A DNA stretch of 64,000 nt from Labrenzia sp. 011 (GTDB lineage Bacteria; Pseudomonadota; Alphaproteobacteria; Rhizobiales; Stappiaceae), in NCBI RefSeq assembly GCF_003075075.1, contig NZ_QCYM01000019.1, positions 1 to 64,000 of the forward strand, read 5' to 3'. Under the pieces are notes generated by a model. It saw only the letters and a program-made list of their open reading frames with translations, was not told the DNA's origin and searched no databases. A program made the position numbers and the translations under genes. Below, in pieces: positions 15,725 to 26,475 of the stretch (its first letter is position 1; each line of letters opens with the position of its first letter).

Positions 15725-15759
15725 CCCGGGAGAGAGGCCTCTTACGCCCCTCTCCCGGG
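15725..15759 (-). terminator. Hairpin over the 3' end of the RND permease gene
   Basis: CCCGGGAGAG pairs with CTCTCCCGGG around a 15-nt loop that contains the stop codon of the permease gene. It has no T-run. It could stabilise the mRNA end or terminate weakly. Confidence 0.4.
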
Positions 15760-18700
15760 CATCGAACTCCGGCCCCGGATCTTCAGCAGCCGGCGGCCGC
15801 TGGTCATCGATTGGCCGAAATCGCTCTGCACGGCCAGAAGCGCCGGTGTCAGCAGGATGACCAGCAGCAGACCGACCCCCAGTCCATAGGCCAGTGTGAT
15901 CACAGTCGGCAGCAGGAACTGCGCCTGCCGGCTGGTTTCGAACAGCAGGGGAGCAAGCCCGAAGACCGTCGTTGCCGTCGTCAGGATGACAGCCCGCAGC
16001 CGGTCGCACACGCCGTTGACCAGGGCCTCCCTGAAGGGGTGATCCTTCGCGTATTCGTCGATGGTCGTAACCAGCACAATGCTGTCGTTGATGATGATAC
16101 CGGCCATGCCGATGAATCCGACCACCGAGAACATCGACAGCGGCACACCGTGCAGGTAGTGCCCCCAGATCATGCCGACGCAGCCGAAAGGGATGACAAT
16201 CATGATCATCAGCGGACGGGTCCAGGACTCGAAGATCCAGCAAAGCGTCAGATAGATGCCGGCAAGACAGAGGGCGAAGCCGATCATTGCGTCGGACAGG
16301 AACGACTTTTCCTGTTCCGCCAGTCCGGCCATCTCGCTTTCCACATCGAATTCGGCAGCAAGCTGCGGAAGCAACTCGTTTTGCAGAAGCTCCGTGACAC
16401 GCGCTGCGGCCTCCGGATCGTCCTCGGACACATCGCCGCTCACCTGCAAGGTGCGCAGGCCGTCACTGCGCCGCACCGAGGCGAACCCGTAGGAACTGTC
16501 CACCCGGACGATTTCGCTCAGGGACACATGGGTACCGGCCTCAGTTCGCACGCGGGTGGTGGACAGGAAGGCGGAATCCACGTCCTCGTCCGGCATCACG
16601 ACCTTCACTGTTGCCGTGCGCCGCCCGACCGGAAATTCGGCGACTTCAATCCCCTCCAGCCGGTTGCGCAGGATGCGGGCCACATCGTCGGTGGTAAAGC
16701 CGAGCGCTTCGCCGCGCGGCGTGAGCGTCAGGCTCAGTTCCGGCTTGTCGTAGGAAAGCGTGTCCTCGAGCGCGCTGACGCCGTCCAGCGGTGCAAGCGC
16801 CTGCTTGAGGCTTTCCGCCGCCGCCTTCAGGGTCTCGGTGGAGGTACCATAGAGCCGGACATCGATCGCATCACCGCCCGGCCCCGAGCGTTCGCCGCGC
16901 AGGGCCAGCGTTTCCAGCAGCGGCGGCTGGCGCACTTCCGCCTTCCAGTCCCCGATGAACTGGAAGGCGGAATAGGGCCTCAGATCCGGGTCGAGAAGTT
17001 CGATGGACAATCCGCCCAGCTGGTCCACATCCTTGGTGTCGGCCCCGCTCAGTCCGCGCCCGGCGGTCGCCCCGACCGTCGACAGGGCAAAGACGACGGG
17101 CTCACTGCCGTATTCCTGCGCATAGCGTGTATTGACCACATCCAGCGCCCGCTCCATTTCCGCGATCATGGCCCTGGTGTCGTCCCGTTTCGCCCCCGGC
17201 ATCATGGCGATGCTCGCCGATACCACGGCCCGCTCCGGCGCGTTGAAGAAGCGCCAGCGCACCGTGCCGTCGAAGAACAGCGAAACGGACAGGGCCAGGA
17301 TCATCACCGCGAAGCCGATCACCGGATATCTGATGGTGACGATCCAGGCGATGAAGCGGCGGAAGAGGGTTTCCCGGAACCAGACGAATCCGCGGTTGAA
17401 CAGCCGGTTCGGCAGGTCGTACCAGCGCGGCTTCTTGCTGGCGCTGAGCGCATGATTCATATGTGCGGGCAGGATCAGAAACGATTCGATCAGACTGGCG
17501 ATCAGCACCACGGCCACGGTGAAGGGGATATCGGAAACCAGGCTGCCGAACCGCCCGGTGATCGCCATGAGGCCGACAAAGGCGATCAGGGTGGTCATCG
17601 AGGCGCTGAACACCGGCGCCGTCATCCGCCGGGCGGCAAGGCCTGCCGCTTCGGCGGGCGGATAACCGCGCCGATGCAGGAAATCCGCATGTTCCCCGAC
17701 CACGATCGCGTCATCCACGACAATGCCGAGACAGATGATCAGGGCGAAGACCGAGATCATGTTCAGCGTCAGCCCGAAGGCATACATCAGCCCGATCGTG
17801 GCCGCCATCGCCACCGGAATGCCGGCAGCGACCCAGAAGGCCGTGCGTGCGGACAGGAACAGAAACAGGAACAGGAGAACCAGACCCAACCCGAAAATCC
17901 CGTTTTCAACCAGGATATCCAGCCGGTCGATGATCTCCTGGGACCGGGTGTTGGTCATCTGGACGACCACACCTTCCGGGAGGGTGCGCTGGAATTCCGC
18001 CGTGATTGTCTCCACGGCTCTCTGGATCTCGATCGTGTCTCCCTGGGCGCTACGGCTGACCCGCAGAACCACGGCGGGCATGCCCTTGTGAAAATAGGCC
18101 CGGCCGCTTTCCACTCCCTCCGTGACGATGTCCGCGACCGTGCGCAGGCGCAGCTTTTCGCCCTGCGAAGGCGCCTTCAGCACGATTTCGCCGAGGTCCT
18201 GTTCCGACCGGCGGGTCTGCCCTGTCCGCAACCGCACGCCGCTGTCGCCGATATCGCCGGCGGGAGTGGTCTCCATTTCCCCCGCAACCGTGTCCGCGAT
18301 CTCCTCCAGGGTCAGCCCGTGCCGCACGAGCATGCTTTCGCCGACATTGACCCGGATGATCGGGTCTGCAAGTCCCCGGATCGTCACCCGGGTCACGCCC
18401 TGACGAAACAACACGGTTTGCAGGTCTTCGGCGAAGCGGGCCAGCTGATCGATGTCCACCGGCCCGTAGATGACCACATCGGTCACCCGGTCCGTATAGA
18501 CGCTGCGGGTGACGACGGGTTCCTCAATGCCCTCCGGCAGGCTGGAACGCGCCTGATCGACGGCGGCTTTCACTTCGTCGGTGGCCTGCCCCATGTCCCA
18601 GCCATCTTCGAATTCCAGCTCGATGCTGGCCTTGCCCTCGCGGGCGACGGACGTGGCTTCGTCCACGCCGTTGATCGCCAGAAGCGGCGGCCCGAGTATT

Positions 18701-18921
18701 TCGACGATCGCCCGGTCCATGTCCTCCGGGCCCGCCCCCGGCCAGGTGACATCGACATCCACTTCCTCGCGCACGAAATCCGGAAAGAACTGTGTCCTGA
18801 TCTGCGTACCGGCGGCAATGCCGCTGAGCAGCATGACCGCAAGCAGCAGATTGGCCGCCGTCCGGTGGCGCACCATGTAGTCCAGCAAGGACGCAAACTG
18901 CGAGCCGCCAGGAGAACGCAT
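15742..18921 (-). CDS. RND family efflux permease (inner-membrane transporter)
   Basis: A 1059-aa proton-driven transporter of the RND superfamily (AcrB/MexB-like layout). There is one N-terminal transmembrane helix (LLLAVMLLSGIAAG), a large periplasmic porter domain, a helix bundle with the proton-relay aspartates in GIVVDDAIVVGEH (residues ~403-415), a second periplasmic domain and the final helix bundle. Length fits the family. Together with the adaptor gene 42 bp upstream it would form an envelope-spanning pump, exporting drugs, metabolites or lipids; the substrate cannot be read from sequence. No outer-membrane factor gene is adjacent, so it probably borrows a TolC-like channel. Confidence 0.93.
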   Translation of the reverse strand: MRSPGGSQFASLLDYMVRHRTAANLLLAVMLLSGIAAGTQIRTQFFPDFVREEVDVDVTWPGAGPEDMDRAIVEILGPPLLAINGVDEATSVAREGKASIELEFEDGWDMGQATDEVKAAVDQARSSLPEGIEEPVVTRSVYTDRVTDVVIYGPVDIDQLARFAEDLQTVLFRQGVTRVTIRGLADPIIRVNVGESMLVRHGLTLEEIADTVAGEMETTPAGDIGDSGVRLRTGQTRRSEQDLGEIVLKAPSQGEKLRLRTVADIVTEGVESGRAYFHKGMPAVVLRVSRSAQGDTIEIQRAVETITAEFQRTLPEGVVVQMTNTRSQEIIDRLDILVENGIFGLGLVLLFLFLFLSARTAFWVAAGIPVAMAATIGLMYAFGLTLNMISVFALIICLGIVVDDAIVVGEHADFLHRRGYPPAEAAGLAARRMTAPVFSASMTTLIAFVGLMAITGRFGSLVSDIPFTVAVVLIASLIESFLILPAHMNHALSASKKPRWYDLPNRLFNRGFVWFRETLFRRFIAWIVTIRYPVIGFAVMILALSVSLFFDGTVRWRFFNAPERAVVSASIAMMPGAKRDDTRAMIAEMERALDVVNTRYAQEYGSEPVVFALSTVGATAGRGLSGADTKDVDQLGGLSIELLDPDLRPYSAFQFIGDWKAEVRQPPLLETLALRGERSGPGGDAIDVRLYGTSTETLKAAAESLKQALAPLDGVSALEDTLSYDKPELSLTLTPRGEALGFTTDDVARILRNRLEGIEVAEFPVGRRTATVKVVMPDEDVDSAFLSTTRVRTEAGTHVSLSEIVRVDSSYGFASVRRSDGLRTLQVSGDVSEDDPEAAARVTELLQNELLPQLAAEFDVESEMAGLAEQEKSFLSDAMIGFALCLAGIYLTLCWIFESWTRPLMIMIVIPFGCVGMIWGHYLHGVPLSMFSVVGFIGMAGIIINDSIVLVTTIDEYAKDHPFREALVNGVCDRLRAVILTTATTVFGLAPLLFETSRQAQFLLPTVITLAYGLGVGLLLVILLTPALLAVQSDFGQSMTSGRRLLKIRGRSSMPGRGA

Positions 18922-18963
18922 GTCAGGACACTCCCATCATGGCATCGGGAAACCGCATGGCCG

Positions 18964-20475
18964 TCAGCCGCTGCTTCCGGGCCGTTGTTCCAGCCGGTCG
19001 ATCACATCTTTCGGCACCATGGGCTGCTGCAGCACGGCAAGCAGCCGCGCCTTGCGGTTTTCAGGCATGTCGGAGCTGTTCAGCCGTTCGATCAGCGCCG
19101 CGCGCCGTTCGGGATCGAGCGCGACCAGATCGCCCCGCGGATCCGGCTTTGCAGCATCGGGCCCCGGTGAAGTCCCGGGCTCCGGCTCCGCCGGTTCGCC
19201 AGTCCCTCCACCGCTGCGGCGCGGGATCACCTTCAGTCCCGTACCGAGCTGCGGCAGCCGCTCGCGGACATATTCCGCCCCGAAAGGCACATCCGTCAGG
19301 ATGACCTCGTTGCCCATGCGCCGCAGCACGGTCGCACGGATTTCCCGGATACGATCGCCGTCGCCGACAATCAGCAAACGCCCGCCCTCGGTGACGGCCG
19401 CCGAGGGAACGACCGCGACCTGCTCGAGTTGTGGCTCTTCCACCTCCACCTTGACGAAATCGCCCGGGCGCAGGGCCGTTCCGGGGTCCAGTTCCAGCGT
19501 CGCGAAAAGGGTTCGCCCCGCCTCGCCTTCCGATACGACCGCGGCCGCCCGATCGATGTTGCCCGCGACTTCGAGAGACCGGCTGCCAAGCTGCAGCGTC
19601 ACGGTTACCGGTGCCTTGATAAGATTGCCGTTGTCATCCAGAAGGCGCGAAAATTCGCTGGTCGACAGCGAGAACTTCGCCTCCAGGGCGGCGGGATCGA
19701 TCAGCAGGGCCAGGGTTTCGGACTGGCTGACGCGCCTGCCAAGCGTGGCATTGACTTCGGACAGATTGCCGCTGAAGGGAGCCGTCAGCGCGGTTTCCCT
19801 GAGCACCCGCCGCGCTTCCTCCAGCGCGAACTGGGCGCGCTTCACGGTCAGGTCCATACGCTCGACGCGCTTGCGGGCCGTGATCACCGATTGCAGCCGA
19901 TTGTTCAGCGACTGCTCCAGGGAGGCGACGGCAAGCTCCTCGGTTTCCACCTGGACCGCCGTCGAATAGCCCTTGTCCTTGAGCTGACGCTGACGTTCGC
20001 GGGACTGCCTGCGCAGATCCAGCTGCCGGCGGGCCGCCTCCAGCTCCTGTTCCGCACCGATGATCGCTTCCTCGGCTTCCGTCTTCTGCGCCTGCGCATC
20101 CGCCAGCGCGGCTTCCGCATCCAGCACCAGGAATTCGGCATTCGCCGGATCGATCCTCAGCAGCAGTTCCCCCTCGGCGACGGCAGCACCGTCCCGGAAC
20201 TTGCTGGCCACATCCACCAGAAGGCCTTCGGAGCTGGCACGCAGCTGCAGGGTTCTCCAGCTCACGATCTCGCCGTAGGCCGTGGTCGTCGGCGTTACGG
20301 TTTGCGGTACAAGCTCGGCGACATTCACCGAGTAGCTGCGCTCGCGCGCGGGACGCTTGCGGACAGTCTCCTCCGCCGTCATCACGCTGTACAACCGGTA
20401 GGCACCGATACCGGCAAATCCGATCATCACCGCCATCAATGCCAGCCCCAGAAGTCCGCGCATCAGGAACCGCAT
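18964..20475 (-). CDS. RND efflux periplasmic adaptor subunit (HlyD/MFP family)
   Basis: A 503-aa membrane fusion protein. An N-terminal transmembrane anchor (LGLALMAVMIGFAGIGAY) is followed by a first lipoyl half (LRASSEGLLVDVASKFRDG), a long coiled-coil hairpin with TALTAPFSGNLSEV on its return strand, and barrel domains with DPGTALRPGDFVKVEV. An additional Pro/Asp-rich tail (~90 aa) is longer than in typical adaptors. It is the first gene of the efflux pair and links the RND permease to an outer-membrane channel. Confidence 0.92.
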   Translation of the reverse strand: MRFLMRGLLGLALMAVMIGFAGIGAYRLYSVMTAEETVRKRPARERSYSVNVAELVPQTVTPTTTAYGEIVSWRTLQLRASSEGLLVDVASKFRDGAAVAEGELLLRIDPANAEFLVLDAEAALADAQAQKTEAEEAIIGAEQELEAARRQLDLRRQSRERQRQLKDKGYSTAVQVETEELAVASLEQSLNNRLQSVITARKRVERMDLTVKRAQFALEEARRVLRETALTAPFSGNLSEVNATLGRRVSQSETLALLIDPAALEAKFSLSTSEFSRLLDDNGNLIKAPVTVTLQLGSRSLEVAGNIDRAAAVVSEGEAGRTLFATLELDPGTALRPGDFVKVEVEEPQLEQVAVVPSAAVTEGGRLLIVGDGDRIREIRATVLRRMGNEVILTDVPFGAEYVRERLPQLGTGLKVIPRRSGGGTGEPAEPEPGTSPGPDAAKPDPRGDLVALDPERRAALIERLNSSDMPENRKARLLAVLQQPMVPKDVIDRLEQRPGSSG

Positions 20476-20594
20476 TCACTTCTCCGATTGAAACCGATAC
20501 GAAAAATTTCGGCACCGCAACGCCATCCGGCACCACATATCCATTTTATCATGCTTTCCGGAAGGAATTTTGAAAAGCTTGTAAATAGTTATAA

Positions 20595-20623
20595 CAAAAA
20601 ACCCGGCACCTTGCGGTGCCGGG
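20595..20623 (-). terminator. Rho-independent terminator of the beta-barrel OMP gene
   Basis: CCCGGCACC-TTGC-GGTGCCGGG is a perfect 9-bp stem. On the minus strand it is followed by a run of T (AAAAAA at 20596-20601 on the plus strand). It ends the OMP gene 27 bp after its stop and insulates it from the efflux pair. Confidence 0.85.
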
Positions 20624-20649
20624 CCGATCTTAACCGACTGTCGCCGTTC

Positions 20650-21315
20650 TCAGAATTTGTAGCCCAGACCGAGGCGAACCTGGGACGTGTTCAGATCCGA
20701 ACTCACCGCGGTGCCGTTCAGATTGAAGTCCTGTTCGCCGAAATCCTGATACACATACTCGAATTTGGCGGTCACATTGTTGGTGATTGCCGCCTCGCCG
20801 CCGGCACCCAGCGTCCAGCCGAGAGCTGTCTTGCTGTCGCTGTCGCCGTTTCCGGAAACTTCCAGATCCGCAAGGGCCAGACCGCCGGCACCATAGACAA
20901 GATAGCGGTCGAAACTGTAGCCCAGACGGGCGCGGATATTCGAGTTCCAGTCAGACTTGGACTGGACCGTCAGACCGTTGCTGGTCTTGTTTTCCTCAAG
21001 GTCGGTCAGACTGAAATCCGCTTCCGCACCGATCACCACATTCGGCGTCACCTGGAAGTTGTAGCCTGTGTAAAGACCGCCTGAGACACCGTTGGCGTCG
21101 GTATCGAGACCGTTGTTGCCACCGGCGCGGTTGTCGAATTGTCCGAAGGCCCAGCCGAGATTGCCACCCACATAGAGCCCGGTCCAGTCGATGGACTGTT
21201 GTGGGGACGGAACCGCCTCATAGACCGGTGCCGGCGATTGCGGCAGGTCGGCTGCCAAAAGCGGCGTGGCCCCGGCCGTCAAAGCCAAACCTGCAAGTGC
21301 AAGACGTTTCATCAC
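20650..21315 (-). CDS. Outer-membrane beta-barrel protein (Omp25/31-like)
   Basis: A 221-aa porin-like protein. The signal peptide (MMKRLALAGLALTAGATPLLA) precedes ADLP, the usual mature start of rhizobial Omp25/Omp31 proteins. The barrel shows alternating strands such as WTGLYVGGNLGWAFG, GGLYTGYNFQ, ARLGYSFDRYLVYGAGG and a terminal VRLGLGYKF ending in Phe, the outer-membrane assembly signal. It is an abundant-type structural OMP; no channel selectivity can be read. A strong terminator follows. Confidence 0.9.
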   Translation of the reverse strand: MMKRLALAGLALTAGATPLLAADLPQSPAPVYEAVPSPQQSIDWTGLYVGGNLGWAFGQFDNRAGGNNGLDTDANGVSGGLYTGYNFQVTPNVVIGAEADFSLTDLEENKTSNGLTVQSKSDWNSNIRARLGYSFDRYLVYGAGGLALADLEVSGNGDSDSKTALGWTLGAGGEAAITNNVTAKFEYVYQDFGEQDFNLNGTAVSSDLNTSQVRLGLGYKF

Positions 21316-21677
21316 AGATACTCCAGATCCATATTGCTAAACTGAGTTGACCGAAATACGCCGGTCAATATTGAGCAGGAGGGCGGCATCGCCGCGTCCT
21401 CACACTCCCCACAGCGCAGATATGGGTAGCGTTTGTGGCGGATCAGGATTGAGATTTGGGAGTTTTGATGACGAATGACGGCAACATTCGGACACGATGA
21501 AAGATCGCTTAAGGCGATTGCATTTCGCATGGCCGCCCTGAAAAATTGCCACGTCACGCGATACATAGATGCTTGTCCCCGGCTTTCCCCATACCAATCT
21601 ATTGCGTATAAGGCGCCCAACAGGTTGGCGCTCCCTCCCGCAGCCGCCTCACAGCAAACCCGGACCGGAATTCATAA
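21316..21677. other. Divergent intergenic region, no gene recognised
   Basis: This stretch of 362 bp between the OMP gene (minus) and the exchanger gene (plus) contains only short frames without family similarity. Both promoters should lie here, and I see no clear operator or RNA structure. Confidence 0.45.
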
Positions 21678-22685
21678 ATGCTCTTTGACTATGTAAGCCT
21701 CGCAGGCGGATTGGTTGTTCTGATTATCGCCGGTGATGTCTTGGTCAGGGGCTCTGTCGGGATTGCGCTTCGGCTGGGCATCCCGAATCTCGTCATCGGC
21801 CTGACGATTGTCGCCTTCGGCACATCCGCGCCGGAACTGGTGATTTCCCTCAAGGCGGGCCTGGAAGGGGCCGGGGGCATCGCCATCGGCAATGTCGTGG
21901 GCTCCAATATCGCCAATGTTCTCCTGGTGCTCGGCCTGCCTGCCATGATCGCGGCCACCCCTTGCGGCGAAAACGGCGCGACCCGCAACGCGACATTCAT
22001 GGTGGCCGTCACTGTGGTGTTCATCGCCCTTTGTTTCTTCACGCCCATCGCACTTCCGGCCGGTCTCGTTCTGCTGGCGCTGCTGGCTGCCTTTCTGGTC
22101 GCGTCGACCATGACCGCCCGCAACCACCGCAAGGAACAGAAAGCCATCGCCGCGGCCGGTGCCGCCGTGGTTGCATCGGAGCCGGACGTCGCCGAGATTC
22201 TCGAAGATGTCGAGGATGTGCCGGATTCGGCCTGGGTTGCGGTCGCCTATATTCTCCTCGGTCTGGTCGGCCTGCCCCTCGGGGCGCATTTCACCATCTC
22301 GGGCGCGACATCGATCGCGACCGCCTGGGGAGTGAGCGAAGCGGTGATCGGCCTGACGGTCATCGCCCTCGGCACCTCTTTGCCGGAACTCGCGACAACC
22401 ATCATGGCCGCCATCCGCCAGCACGGCGCGGTGGCGATCGGCAATGTCATCGGCTCCAACATCTTCAACCTGCTGGCGATCATCGGCATCACGGCCGTCA
22501 TCGTCCCGATCGATGTGCCGGCGGAAGTGCTGCATTTCGACGTCTGGGTGATGCTGGCCTGCGCGCTGCTGCTGACCGCCTTCGCCGGTTTCCGGATCTG
22601 CCTCAACAAGATCTCCGGTCTGGCCATGACGCTCGCCTATGTCCTCTATATCGCGACCGTTTATTGCCTCGGACATGTCAGCTGA
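21678..22685 (+). CDS. Sodium/calcium exchanger family protein (YrbG-like)
   Basis: A 335-aa polytopic inner-membrane antiporter of the CaCA superfamily. Both alpha-repeats are evident: GTSAPELVISLKAG with GNVVGSNIANVLLVLG in the first half, and GTSLPELATTIMAAIR with GNVIGSNIFNLLAIIGI in the second. About ten transmembrane helices are predicted, with a charged loop (~residues 140-175) between the halves. It probably extrudes Ca2+ in exchange for Na+ or H+. No partner gene is adjacent. Confidence 0.92.
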   Translation: MLFDYVSLAGGLVVLIIAGDVLVRGSVGIALRLGIPNLVIGLTIVAFGTSAPELVISLKAGLEGAGGIAIGNVVGSNIANVLLVLGLPAMIAATPCGENGATRNATFMVAVTVVFIALCFFTPIALPAGLVLLALLAAFLVASTMTARNHRKEQKAIAAAGAAVVASEPDVAEILEDVEDVPDSAWVAVAYILLGLVGLPLGAHFTISGATSIATAWGVSEAVIGLTVIALGTSLPELATTIMAAIRQHGAVAIGNVIGSNIFNLLAIIGITAVIVPIDVPAEVLHFDVWVMLACALLLTAFAGFRICLNKISGLAMTLAYVLYIATVYCLGHVS

Positions 22686-22735
22686 CACGGTGTCGCAAGC
22701 AGCCGCCTCTTTCCCAAACGGCTTTCCGCGCTTAA

Positions 22736-24718
22736 ATGTCAGCCATGCAGGAAAGCTCTGATTCCCCGAAACCGGCTGAAGGCCCGGCCGCCGAAGAGAC
22801 CGCCCCCGTGAAGACGGGGGTTGAGGTGATCGCCGACGAGGTGAAACGCCTGCCCAACGGCCCCGGTGTCTACCGGATGCTCGACGACAAGGGCGAGGTT
22901 CTTTATGTCGGCAAGGCGCGCAGCCTGAAGAAACGGGTCACCAGCTACACCCGGCTACAGGGCCAGTCGAGCCGGATCCTGCGCATGATCATGGCAACGG
23001 CGGCCATGGAATTCGTCGTCACGAAGACCGAACCGGAAGCCCTGCTTCTCGAAGCCAATCTGATCAAGCGCCTGCGCCCGCGCTTCAACGTGCTGCTGCG
23101 GGACGACAAGTCCTTTCCCTACATCCTGGTGACCGGCGACCATGAAGCCCCGGCGATCGTCAAGCACCGGGGCGCCCGCAAGCGCAAGGGCGCATATTTC
23201 GGTCCCTTCGCATCCGCCGGTGCCGTCGACCGGACGATCAATGCCCTGCAGAAGGCCTTCCTGATCCGCACCTGCTCCGACAGCTACTACGAGAACCGCA
23301 CCCGGCCCTGCCTCCAGTACCAGATCAAGCGCTGCTCGGCCCCCTGCACAGGGGAAATCGCCCCGGAGGACTATGCGGGCCTGGTCTCGGAGGCCAAGGC
23401 CTTCCTCTCCGGCCGCAGCCAGCTGATCAAGACCCAGCTCGCCCGCCAGATGGAAGCCGCGTCCGCCGATCTGGAGTTCGAGCGAGCGGCGATCTACCGC
23501 GACCGCCTGTCGGCTCTCTCCCACGTTCAGGCCCACCAGGGGATCAATCCGCAGACCGTTGAGGAAGCCGACGTTTTCGCCATCCATCAGGACGGCGGGC
23601 AGACCTGCGTGCAGGTGTTCTTCTTCCGCACCGGCCAGAACTGGGGCAACCGGGCCTATTTCCCGAAAGCCGACAAGTCCCTGGAGGAAGCGGACATCCT
23701 GGAGAGCTTTCTCGCCCAGTTCTACGACGACAAGCCCGCCCCGAAACAGATTCTCCTCTCCCACGCCCTTGGCGAACAGGAGCTTCTGGCCGAAGCCCTG
23801 AGCGAACGCTCCGGCCGGAAAATCGAGGTCGCGACACCCAGACGGGGCGAGAAGAAGGAGCTCGTCGATCACGCCCTGACCAACGCGCGCGAGGCCCTCG
23901 GGCGGCGCCTTGCCGAGACCTCAAGCCAGGCACGGCTTCTGAAAGGGGTCGCGGAAGCCTTCGGCCTCGCCGCCGTGCCCCGCCGCATCGAGGTCTACGA
24001 CAACTCCCACATCATGGGTACCAATGCGGTCGGCGGCATGATCGTGGCCGGCGTGGAAGGCTTCGCCAAGGGCCAGTACCGCAAGTTCAACATCAAGTCC
24101 GAGGACCTGGTGCCCGGGGACGACTACGGCATGATGCGCGAGGTCCTCAGCCGCCGCTTTTCCCGCCTGCTGAAGGAACACGCCCGCGAAGAGCCGCCTG
24201 CGGCCGGGGACACCGCTGCCCGGGAGGATCCGGAGGCGACGGATGCGGCGCCGGCGACCGCCGACATGCCGGCCTGGCCGGATCTGCTTCTCATCGACGG
24301 CGGACAGGGCCAGCTGACGGCGGCGCGCGAGACCCTGGAAAGCCTCGGCATCACCGATGTGCCTCTTGTCGGCATCGCCAAGGGACCCGACCGCGACGCG
24401 GGGCGGGAGAAATTCTTCATGCCCGGACGCCAGTCCTTCATGCTTCCGGAACGCGATCCGGTACTCTATTTCGTCCAGCGCCTGCGCGACGAGGCCCACC
24501 GTTTCGCCATCGGCAGCCACCGCGCCCGCCGCAAGAAGGACATCACCCGGAACCCGCTGGACGAAATCGCCGGTGTCGGCCCGACGCGCAAAAAGGCCCT
24601 GCTGCGCCATTTCGGCACCGCCAAGGCCGTATCCAAGGCCGGGGTCGACGACCTGGCCGCCGTTCCGGGCATTTCCGAAGCCATCGCGAAACTGGTCTAC
24701 GACCATTTCCACGAGTAG
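22736..24718 (+). CDS. uvrC: Excinuclease ABC subunit UvrC
   Basis: A 660-aa nucleotide-excision-repair nuclease that makes both incisions around a lesion with UvrAB. Domains in order: N-terminal GIY-YIG nuclease ([19 protein letters not shown]), Cys-rich region ([13 protein letters not shown]), UVR motif ([16 protein letters not shown]), RNase H-like second nuclease ([15 protein letters not shown], with [12 protein letters not shown]), and a C-terminal double helix-hairpin-helix ([19 protein letters not shown]). An Ala/Pro-rich insertion of ~30 aa before the second nuclease segment is typical of rhizobial UvrC. pgsA, which often follows uvrC in this order, is about 4.7 kb downstream. Confidence 0.97.
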   Translation: MSAMQESSDSPKPAEGPAAEETAPVKTGVEVIADEVKRLPNGPGVYRMLDDKGEVLYVGKARSLKKRVTSYTRLQGQSSRILRMIMATAAMEFVVTKTEPEALLLEANLIKRLRPRFNVLLRDDKSFPYILVTGDHEAPAIVKHRGARKRKGAYFGPFASAGAVDRTINALQKAFLIRTCSDSYYENRTRPCLQYQIKRCSAPCTGEIAPEDYAGLVSEAKAFLSGRSQLIKTQLARQMEAASADLEFERAAIYRDRLSALSHVQAHQGINPQTVEEADVFAIHQDGGQTCVQVFFFRTGQNWGNRAYFPKADKSLEEADILESFLAQFYDDKPAPKQILLSHALGEQELLAEALSERSGRKIEVATPRRGEKKELVDHALTNAREALGRRLAETSSQARLLKGVAEAFGLAAVPRRIEVYDNSHIMGTNAVGGMIVAGVEGFAKGQYRKFNIKSEDLVPGDDYGMMREVLSRRFSRLLKEHAREEPPAAGDTAAREDPEATDAAPATADMPAWPDLLLIDGGQGQLTAARETLESLGITDVPLVGIAKGPDRDAGREKFFMPGRQSFMLPERDPVLYFVQRLRDEAHRFAIGSHRARRKKDITRNPLDEIAGVGPTRKKALLRHFGTAKAVSKAGVDDLAAVPGISEAIAKLVYDHFHE

Positions 24719-24881
24719 CCTGATCCGTCGAAGGGCCGTCGCCTTCGAAAACACCAACCATTTTCATGACGGACGGCACCTGCTAGAAGCTGCAGGACAC
24801 ATGCGGTGCCCGGGAGTTTCCCGCCGCACAAAAGCATCCTTTCAAACCCGCGCCGCCGCGCGGTGAACCGTTCGGAAAATA

Positions 24882-26441
24882 ATGCAGCCCAATTCTGTCG
24901 AACATGCCTTTTCCCTGATCGCAGCCCGGAATTTCAACGAGGCGCTGCCGATGCTGCTGGATCTGGATGACCAGGCCCCCGGCAATCCGCGCATCAACTA
25001 CGGGCTCGGCGTCTCCTATCTCTTTTTCGGTCAGGCGGAGCTCGCGGTTCCCCATCTGGCCGTGGCTGCGAAAGAGGTGAAAAAGGAAGCCCCGGTGTTC
25101 ACGACGCTGGCCAGCGCCCTGAACATCAGCGGCCGGAACGAGGAGGCATTGCCGCACGCCCGCAGGGGCATCGCGCTCGATGCCAGGTCCGAATACGCCC
25201 ATCGGGTCCTGGGCGACGTCTATACGGATCTGCGCCGCCCGGTCATGGCACGCCAGTCCTTCGAACAGGCCCTCAAGCTCGATCCGCAGTCCGTGCGCGC
25301 GCACCTTGGCCTTTACGAGCTTGAAACGACGCTGGGCAACACGGACGCCGCGGAAAGTCACATCGCCACGGCCTTCGGAATGGCACCTGACGATCCCCTC
25401 GTGCTGATCGCCGCCGCCAGATCCGGCGACGCCGCGTTCCGGGACAAGGTCCTTGCCCGTATCGAACCCATTCTCGCCACGGTCCCCGCCGGAGCCGCAA
25501 TCCCGGACATCACGAGGCTCGCCTTTGCCGCCGGCCGGATCCACGACAGCCGCGGCGACACCGCCACGGCCTTCCGCTATTACGACGGCTACCGCACCGG
25601 ACTTTACGGAAAATACGATCCGGCGCAGCAGAGCTGGTTCGTCAACACCTGCAAGACGGTATTCTCCCGCGCCTTTTTCGACGCGCGCAAGAACTTCGCC
25701 CTGAGCAGCGACCGGCCGGTTTTCGTGGTCGGCATGCCCCGTTCGGGCACCACCCTCGTCGAACAGATCATCGCCCGCCATCCCGACGCGGCCGGTGCGG
25801 GCGAAATGCCCTTTTTCCCCGACAGGATCCGGGAGATTTCCCGGGGCAGACCGCACACACCCGCATTCTTCGAATGGGCCTTGCGGCTCGACAAGCGGGA
25901 GGCCCAGCGCATCGGCCGCAAATATCTCTCCCTGCTCGAGGGCCAGGACAGGAAGGCCCGGCGGATCGTCGACAAGATGCCGCATAATTTCGAGCATCTC
26001 TGGCTGCTGGCCCTGTTGTTCCCGAATGCGCATTTCGTTCACATGACCCGGTCGCCGGCCGACACCTGCCTGTCGGTCTACACCACGCCGCTGTCCGCCC
26101 ATCATGGCTACAACATCGACCAGGTCTCCCTCGGACATTATTACGGCCGCTATCTGGAGCTGATGAGACACTGGTCCAATGTGCTGCCGGTCGATATCCG
26201 CCAACAGTCCTATGAAGCGCTCGTGAACGGCCAGGAAGCGGAAAGCCGGGCCCTGCTCGATCATGCGGGGCTGAACTGGCATGCCGGCTGCCTGACACCT
26301 CCCGGTGCGGACACCCAGGTCTTCACCTTCAGCCGCGAACAGGTCCGCCAGCCCGTATATGCCTCCTCCATCGGCAGATGGAAAACATATCAGGACAGAA
26401 TTCAGCCGCTTCTGGAGGCGCTCGGAGAGGCCGGCGAATGA
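24882..26441 (+). CDS. TPR-containing sulfotransferase family protein
   Basis: A 519-aa two-part protein. Residues ~5-240 are tetratricopeptide repeats (for example DPQSVRAHLGLYELETTLGN). Residues ~265-500 are a sulfotransferase domain with the PAPS 5'-phosphosulfate loop GMPRSGTTLVEQII and the 3'-phosphate stretch FVHMTRSPADTCLSVY. It would transfer sulfate from PAPS to an unknown acceptor, perhaps a protein or glycan recognised by the TPR part. It is cytoplasmic, with no signal peptide. It is followed closely by the EEP-fold gene in the same direction. Confidence 0.88.
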   Translation: MQPNSVEHAFSLIAARNFNEALPMLLDLDDQAPGNPRINYGLGVSYLFFGQAELAVPHLAVAAKEVKKEAPVFTTLASALNISGRNEEALPHARRGIALDARSEYAHRVLGDVYTDLRRPVMARQSFEQALKLDPQSVRAHLGLYELETTLGNTDAAESHIATAFGMAPDDPLVLIAAARSGDAAFRDKVLARIEPILATVPAGAAIPDITRLAFAAGRIHDSRGDTATAFRYYDGYRTGLYGKYDPAQQSWFVNTCKTVFSRAFFDARKNFALSSDRPVFVVGMPRSGTTLVEQIIARHPDAAGAGEMPFFPDRIREISRGRPHTPAFFEWALRLDKREAQRIGRKYLSLLEGQDRKARRIVDKMPHNFEHLWLLALLFPNAHFVHMTRSPADTCLSVYTTPLSAHHGYNIDQVSLGHYYGRYLELMRHWSNVLPVDIRQQSYEALVNGQEAESRALLDHAGLNWHAGCLTPPGADTQVFTFSREQVRQPVYASSIGRWKTYQDRIQPLLEALGEAGE

Positions 26442-26475
26442 CCCCTGCATGGTTTCAACCGGGCATGATCGGCTC

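Noticed and set aside
15811..19170. Very long (1119-codon) plus-strand frame over the RND genes
   Set aside because: Antisense to the permease and adaptor; composition is Arg/His/Gln-rich and no domain is recognisable.
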